Positions 57,701 through 64,000 of a DNA stretch of 64,000 nt are shown in pieces. Position 1 is the stretch's first letter. The number at the start of each line of letters is the position of its first letter. Below the pieces are notes generated by a model. It searched no databases. It was given only the letters and a program-made list of their open reading frames with translations, and had not been told where the DNA came from. A program made the translations under genes and the position numbers. This stretch comes from Darksidea phi (lineage: Eukaryota > Ascomycota > Dothideomycetes > Pleosporales > Lentitheciaceae): assembly GCA_030770425.1 (NCBI GenBank), contig JASJFT010000005.1:548462-612461 (forward strand), read 5' to 3'.

Positions 57701-60700
57701 AAGGGTAATACTAAGTTAACTAGGGTATTAATATAGGAAATATTAGATATAAAGATTATTTTAGTTTTAGTATATTCTTAAGATTAGTTTATAATATAGT
57801 TAAAGAAGAGGTTATTATTAGACGGGCGTTAGTATAGGAATTAGTTACTAGAATTCTAGTTATTATACTAGGACTAGGGCTAAGGGTATTATAGGGTTAT
57901 ATATTAGTTCTAAGTATACTAATACTATAATAGAGAATATTAAGGCTAGTTAAATAGTAATTATTATTATATAACTTATCTTTAGCCTTAGATTCGGCCG
58001 AATTATACGTCGTTCTTCTTTTTCTTATTATAGTTAGTCTTATAGTAACCTAGTTTACTATAGTAGAAATAGATATTAATAGTAATATATTCTTCTTAAG
58101 AAGTACGTAGTACGCGTATTACGTCTAGAATTATAAAATTACTAGAAATTAGTACTAGTATTAGAAGTAGGAGTATAGATATAAAAGTAGACTAGAAGAT
58201 ATTATTTAATTAACTATTATTATTTAGGTAGAAGTTAGTTCGTATTCTCTTAATATATTCTTCTTTTTACTTCCTATTCTAAATATATATAAAGAATTCT
58301 ATCTATCTTTTATAATCTATATAGTCTAGTTATTTCTCCTAATAGGAGGCTATAGTACCTAGTATAGTAGAGATCTTAGTACGTAATACTTAGACTTTTT
58401 TTACGTTAATTTTTTCTACTTTAGTAGCCTATTTATAGAATTTAGCCTAAAAGTTAAAGAAGATTTAACTATCTATAATAAGATTATTAAATTTAGTCCT
58501 AGCCTCTATTCGTTCGTTAGAGGTAATATAGTAGGTATTAAGAGTTTTCTAAAGGTTAGTAATAGTTTACTATTTTTACTTAGTAGGGTTTTCTAGGTTA
58601 GATTATATAGTATAAAACTAATTATAATAAATATTAAGTATATTACTAAATATAAGACTAGTAATATACTAGATATATTTAAATTCTATATTAAAGATTA
58701 CTATATCTATAGTATAGATACTTTAAATTTTAAATTTCTAGTTTTTATACTCGATTTAGCGTTTATTTATAGACCTATTAGTACTATTAAATTTATTAAG
58801 GTTACTAATAAGGCGTTAGTAGAATATACGGGTTAGGACTTAGGTATATAAAATATTATTTTTATTTTAAAATTATTAGGTAGTCTAGTAAGCTTCTTTA
58901 AGATTCGTAGTATAAGAGGTAATATAATATTATATTCCTACGTCTAAGATATTTAATATAGCTTTGATACTACGATAGGTTAGAGAGATAAATTTCTTAT
59001 TTTCTAGTATAATTAATATAGTAGGGTCGCTTATTATACCTTCTATTTAGATAAGAGAGACTAGCGCGGGAACCTAACTAATCGTAGTAGTAAGTTACTC
59101 GCCTTATTAACGTTACTAATTCTTAATAGCTATAGTATTCTTAGAGTTCTTAGAGTTCTTAGTATTTCTAGAGTTCTTAGTATTCTTAGTATAGTATAGA
59201 TCTAGCTTAGTATCTCCTAGATTTAGGGTAGTCGATCGGGCTATTAGAGGAGCGTCTTACCCTAGTAGTAGAATTAAAAGGAAGAATAGTATAAACTATT
59301 ATAGTATAGATATACTAGGATTAAGGTAGAATATAAGTTATACTATAAAGGGCTAATATTAGAATAAGCGGGGGCTATATATATCTAATATAATAAGGTC
59401 TAGTAAAAGAAGCGCCGTAGCTATAGGTATAGTATATAATAGGTATAAATAGTTATAGATTAGTACTATAATAATAGTCTTTAATATTCTTTATCTCTAG
59501 AATTACTTTTTATATTTTAAGATAAATTATATCTTCTTTATATTTTATAAATAATCTATCTCTAAGTTCTACTTATATAGATTTTATTTTAGTTTAGTAA
59601 AGAATTTTATATTTCTCTACTATTCGTAATAATAAAAGTATAAACTCTACTTTATTATATATAATAGCTTAAACTTTCTATTTATAAATCTATATATTTA
59701 CTTTTAATCTAACTAGTTATTAAATACTTTCTTATATAGTTTATAAAGTTATCTTTTAAATACTTTTATTAGTACGACTCTTATATAGCTAATAATAACC
59801 TAGTTTTTTAGCTTATTATTATAGATAACCTAATTCTTAAGATTATTATCTAGTTCTTAAATCTTATTCTAGTATTTCCTAGACCTATATTAAAACGTAG
59901 GATATTATTTATTAGGTTTAAATTCTTCTTCTAACTAAGAAAGTAAACTATTTACTCGTTTCTAACCTAGATCTATTCTTTTTAGTCTTAATAAGTAGTT
60001 TCTAGTTTAGTATCTCTTATAATTCTTCTTTTTAACTTCCCTCTAATAACTATATATTCTTTTCTCTAATTACTACTTTTCTTTTATTATTTAAAGTATT
60101 ATAATATTCTTATTATATATCTAGAGCTCGTAGCTATCTCCTAATTTCTAGATTATTAGAGCTATTTTAGTTTTATAGCTAATAGCTATACCTTTTATAC
60201 TCTTTTATAAAATATTCTTATCTTTATAGATTCGAATAGAAGATATCTTCTTTTCTTCTAGTTATAAGTTTTCTTTAAGTTAGATATAAGATATATAATC
60301 TATTATAATATATTTAATATATTATCTTATAGTTAGTTTCTTAATATATAATTTTATAGTTAATATCCTATTTATATTTTTTTTATATCTATCTTAGTTA
60401 GTTCTTATAGCTATCGTCCTATAGTATATTTTATTAGGAAATACCTCTTATATTTATTATTATAGTAACTATTCTATTCTAGTTATTCTTACTTTTTATA
60501 TATTATAATCTAATTCTTATAGTTATATATATAGTATTCTATTATTAAATATTCTTTATTAAGAAGATATATATATAGATAATCTTCTAGAAAAATTATA
60601 GTATCTTTCTTCTATTATATATAGTATTTATATTATCCTATATAATAAGTCTATAATAAAATATTATAATCTCGATTCTTATAATTTTATATTATCTTAT

Positions 60701-62507
60701 AGCCCTTTAGTTCTTAGAGTTTTAGGACTTATTCTATAGCTATCTATTCTTAGTCTTTAGTAATATATATTAGCTCTTTTACCTTAGCGTAGTACTTAGT
60801 AATATATTAACTATTACTATACTTTTAGTATTTATTATATACTAATTATTAAAAAACTATTTCTATACTAATCTCCTCTAGCTTATTAAGTTTTAGTTCT
60901 TTAATCTTAAGCTCTAGATCTTCTTATTAATAAGAAATTTCTTCGTCTATATTCTTTATTACGTCGAATTAATCCTCTAGAAATAATCCTAGATCGTCTA
61001 CCTTCTAGTAGATATCTCTAATTATATTAATATATCTAATATCTTTCTATCTAATTATATTTTTTTTTCTATTATTATATTCTTTAATAAAGTATTCCTA
61101 TATTTTATAATATAGATATACTTTTTTCTCTTAATATTTTTTTTTTATCTATTAGGACCTTCTATAGCCTTTTATCTTAATTATATTTCTTATTCTTTAA
61201 GTACTTCTTTTCTTAGACTAAGTCGATATCTATTTTATTATAATCTTTATAAAACCTATATTTAGAAGCTAACTACTTCTTCTTATAAACTTTAACTAGT
61301 TCTATAATATCTTATTTCTTAAGTACTTATTTATATAGTTAGTTATTAATATAAATTACTATCTTAATTAATTCTACTAGATTATCTAATTTCTTAAGTC
61401 TAGATAGCTCGTTCTTAATAGGTTTCTTAAGTCCGTTATAATAAGTAATTATAAGAAAAGTATCGTTCTAATTAATCTTATACTATAGCTATTTAAATTT
61501 AGTAGTATAGACTTCTATTAATTTTATTTATCTTAATCTCTAAATCTTATATTTTACTTATTAGACTTTATTAATATCTTTAAAGATTATATATATCTAT
61601 TTCTTAAAGAAGTCTTAATCTTTAAATACTACTTTTATTTTATTATATTACTTTATTAGAATTTCTTCGTTAGCTATATAGTCGTCGACTAGAAGTTATA
61701 TTTAAACTACTATTTTCTCTATTATATATATATCTACTATAAGAATCTTATTCTAATTATTAGTAAATATAGTAGAATTAAACTAATAGTATAGGTCTAT
61801 CTATATAAGAAATAGCTTTAAGCTCTTCTTATTATTATTATATCTTTTAAATATCTTAACTTTTACTTTACTACTAAGTCCTATTCTTATCTATTATAGC
61901 GCTTCTTATAGTAATACTATAGCTTATTATATCTCTACTATCTAAGCTACTTATTACTAGATAAGAGTTAGTAGATTTATTATTAAAGCCTCTATTATAC
62001 TCTTTCTAGAAGTATTACGTAAGCTAGATAGAATTACTATATTTAATATAACCTAAATTTAAAATAGTTAATATATTATATATTATATATACTTTAATAT
62101 AAAATCTAGATTAGAATTAATAGTACGTTTATTATATTATTAGGTTTTAATAGATTAAGATTAAGTTAATAAATTCTATTACTAAAATAACTACTTAGGA
62201 AAAAATCTAATCTTATTTATAAGTATTAGATAAAGACTAAAGAATTAACTATAAGAAATTAAAATAAAAGTCTAAGAGATTCTCTACTTTCTTATATCTA
62301 TTCTTTCTTACCTTACTCTATTTACTCTATTTACTAAGATATAGATTAACTAGATTAATATTAATTATACTTTATTTACTCTATTCGCTAAGATATAGAT
62401 TAAATAGATTATTATTATATAATATTAAATTACTAACTAAGTTCTTATCTTAGCTTTTAACCTTCTTAGAATATCCTATATTCTATAATTCGTATAAGAT
62501 TATAATA
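48781..62507 (-). mobile_element. Outer Ty3/Gypsy LTR retrotransposon (RIP-inactivated)
   Basis: Direct terminal repeats lie at 48781-49162 (382 bp) and 62074-62507 (434 bp). Both run from TATTATATATTATA to TTATAATA, the RIP form of TGTTA...TAACA. The element is flanked by TATAC on each side (48776-48780 and 62508-62512). A polypurine tract (AAAGAGAAGAATAAG on the minus strand) borders the left LTR, so it reads leftward. Near 52470-52520 the minus strand still reads FILKKNRN and LYIDYR, the start of a Gypsy reverse transcriptase (F-x-x-K-K-D-G and VDYR in intact elements). Without the nested element it is about 7.3 kb. The extra 52 bp in the right LTR is an internal tandem duplication. Confidence 0.85.
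53063..59473 (-). mobile_element. Inner nested Ty3/Gypsy LTR retrotransposon (RIP-inactivated)
   Basis: 6411 bp with equal 177 bp LTRs at 53063-53239 and 59297-59473. Each LTR begins TATTATAGTA and ends TACTATAATA. The 5 bp duplication ATAGT lies at 53058-53062 and 59474-59478. The polypyrimidine run CCCCCCCTCT at 53244-53253 is the polypurine tract of the minus strand, so transcription ran leftward. Decayed protein traces on the minus strand are in Gypsy order: a zinc-knuckle-like gag end at about 58025-58075 with Tyr replacing Cys, then reverse transcriptase at about 55600-56100 (IKLDI..FNKLYIAKGYEW; YLNNILVY). It sits within the outer element in the same orientation. LTR copies differ at a few percent by eye, mostly C/T and G/A. 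Confidence 0.9.
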
Positions 62508-62649
62508 TATACTTAATTAATAATCTAATATTATATAATATAGTAATAATAAACGTTATAGTTATATTAATAACTATAATAATTATAATAATTAAGACTC
62601 TAGTAGTTACTATAATTATAAGAGAAGATATAATAATTACTATAACTAG

Positions 62650-62823
62650 TATCTTAAATAAAGGGTATAAGAAAGTAGAGAATCTTTTAAACTTTTTATT
62701 TTAACTCTTTATAATTAATCTTCTTTAACTCTTTAACTAAGATATTTATAAATAAGATTAAATCTTCTCCTAAGTAGTTATTCTAATAATAGAATTTATT
62801 AACTTAATCTTAATCTATTATAT
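62650..62823 (+). repeat. Inverted partial copy of the outer element's LTR
   Basis: Reverse complement of about 62130-62300, including GAATTTATTAACTTAATCTT against AAGATTAAGTTAATAAATTC. With the adjacent LTR it makes a broken palindrome with a spacer of about 350 bp. It is probably an independent older LTR fragment. Confidence 0.65.
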
Positions 62824-63078
62824 AGATTAATAAGAGTAGAAGTTATACGATTATAAGATTAGTATATTATTAAACCTATATTAGAAGAAGATTATATAGT
62901 AAGTACGAGGTACTAGTTATCTTAGTATAATATATCTTACTATAAAATATAGTAAATAAAGTAATATTAGAGAATTAGATAATACTTAGTAGTATATAAT
63001 ATCTTATAGTAAATTATAGTAAAATAAGACTTAAACTAAATTAGATAAGAATTCTAAAGGGGACTATTAATATACCCC
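62822..63078 (+). repeat. 250 bp repeat, copy Y
   Basis: Partner of 46985-47245, more than 15 kb away. It ends next to AAAGGGGAC and a CCCCCTT run, which could be a polypurine tract region. Confidence 0.5.
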
Positions 63079-63648
63079 CTTAAGGCTTATAAAGAAGAGA
63101 ATTTTACTAATACTTATTAAAGAATATACGATTAAGTTTAATAAGAAGAAAATATACTCTTTACTAAAGTATAATTTTATAGTAAAGATACTATAAAATA
63201 GTATAAAAAGTATTATAAAATAGTTTAATTTTAGAGTAATTATACTATAATTTATAATATAAAATCGTTATTAATAGTAATTATATCTATTTAGATAATA
63301 AAGTTCTTATATATAGATAAGTAATAGAGCTTAATTAATCTATTAGCGAGTATATTAATCCTAGAGAGATAGACGACGTCTAGATTACTATTCTTAACCT
63401 CCTATTAGATATACTTATACTAAATATTAATATACTTTAATTACTTATAGTAACTATTATTATAAATTAATACGATTATAGAAAGATTATTAATATATAA
63501 TCTTATAGACTTAAGGTTATCTTCTTTATAATTAAACTAAGTAAGAAGATTATATAACTAAGTAGCTTTCTTTACTATATATAAAATCACCCAATCTTTC
63601 GTAAACGAGAATTGGAAAGCGGAGCGAGTTATACGTAGGTCTAATACT

Positions 63649-64000
63649 AAGCTTAATATTAGCTAGCTACTAAGCTAGCTACTAAGCTAGCTACTAAGCT
63701 CGATATTAGCTAGCTACTAAGCTCGATATCAGCGAGCTATTAAGCTAGCTATTGAGCTTGATATAGGCCAGCTACTGAGCTCGATATAGGCTAGCCACCG
63801 AGCTCGATATAGGCCAGCCACCGAGTTCGATATCAGCCAGTTGCTGAGCCTGATGCTGAGCTTGATGCTGGGCCTGATGCTGAGCTTGATATAGGCCAGC
63901 CGCTGAGCTCGATATCAGCCAGTTGCTGAGCCTGATGCTGAGCCTGATGCTGGGCCTGATGCTGGGCCTGATGCTGAGCTCGATATAGGCCAGCCACCGA
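63649..64000 (+). repeat. Satellite of 23 bp and 12 bp units, continuing past the window end
   Basis: About 16 head-to-tail units fill the end of the window. 23 bp units (type GAGCTCGATATAGGCCAGCC plus ACC) start at 63649, 63696, 63719, 63754, 63777, 63800, 63823, 63882, 63905 and 63976. 12 bp units (types AAGCTAGCTACT and GAGCCTGATGCT), which look like internally deleted 23-mers, fill the gaps. Left units are RIP-mutated (AAG for GAG, CTACT for CCACC); right units are not. The array marks the edge of the AT-rich block. Confidence 0.9.

Larger units (their letters stand above)
37925..63580. repeat. RIP-mutated AT-rich block (25.6 kb)
   Basis: CpA and TpG are nearly absent across the whole stretch while TpA is very common, the expected outcome of repeated C-to-T change at CpA on both strands. 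I find no open frame of 60 codons or more, and ATG is rare because TG is rare. The block is made of nested retroelement copies listed separately. Such blocks are heterochromatic in other fungi. No functional gene should be expected inside. Confidence 0.92.

Noticed and set aside
58960..58985. Sequence resembling a mutated initiator-Met tRNA primer binding site (minus-strand TAGTATCAAAGC)
   Set aside because: It lies about 310 bp inside the inner element, not next to its 5' LTR, so it does not fit as that element's primer site.
37925..63580. CRISPR-like or centromere-like reading of the AT-rich block
   Set aside because: Repeats are explained by LTR and LINE-like element copies with target duplications; no regular short repeat-spacer pattern is present, and nothing specific points to a centromere.

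Overview
The window looks like a contig-end region of a filamentous ascomycete (Pezizomycotina, most likely a Dothideomycete). The reasons are short 43-140 bp introns with GTRNGT donors and CTAAC-type branch sites, fungal-specific families (CFEM-GPCR, Ppo fatty-acid oxygenase, STAND N-domain/ubiquitin-like proteins, HR-PKS remnants), and a 25.6 kb AT-rich block almost free of CpA and TpG. That dinucleotide loss is the mark of repeat-induced point mutation (RIP). The species cannot be named from the sequence alone.

Layout. 0-7 kb is a decayed accessory zone: a PKS ketoreductase-ACP relic, a 161 bp LTR-like element with a near-perfect 5 bp target duplication, a broken retropepsin-like gene, an intact six-exon STAND-N/ubiquitin-like gene, and a frameshifted thioester-reductase domain that was probably once part of the same PKS or PKS-NRPS. 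7.5-26.5 kb is a gene-dense core: a secreted LVIVD-repeat protein, a Nudix diphosphoinositol-polyphosphate hydrolase divergent from arginyltransferase ATE1, TSC13 enoyl reductase, a Ppo dioxygenase whose P450 half has lost its heme-thiolate cysteine, a tetraspanin, a second copy of the 161 bp element with a perfect 5 bp duplication, and a CFEM-type seven-helix receptor. I could splice each of these in frame from start to stop.

26.8-37.5 kb is sparse: four single-exon genes of unknown function, a patatin fragment, a second STAND-N/ubiquitin-like gene whose frame runs on past a TAG, a small companion gene and an F-box relic. From about 37.9 to 63.6 kb there are no reading frames of 60 codons or more. 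This block is a graveyard of retroelements: a 6.4 kb Ty3/Gypsy element (177 bp LTRs, ATAGT duplication) nested inside a second Gypsy element (LTRs 382 and 434 bp, TATAC duplication). It also holds a LINE-like insertion with a poly(A) end and 12 bp duplication, and a 1.2 kb inverted repeat spanning 8.5 kb. The window ends in a 23/12 bp satellite in which RIP damage fades from left to right.

How the genes relate. The core genes serve unrelated housekeeping or signalling roles (N-degron pathway, inositol pyrophosphates, very-long-chain fatty acids, oxylipins, surface sensing) and do not form a cluster. The accessory parts share a theme of decayed secondary metabolism and NLR-associated self/non-self families lying near the RIP-mutated block.
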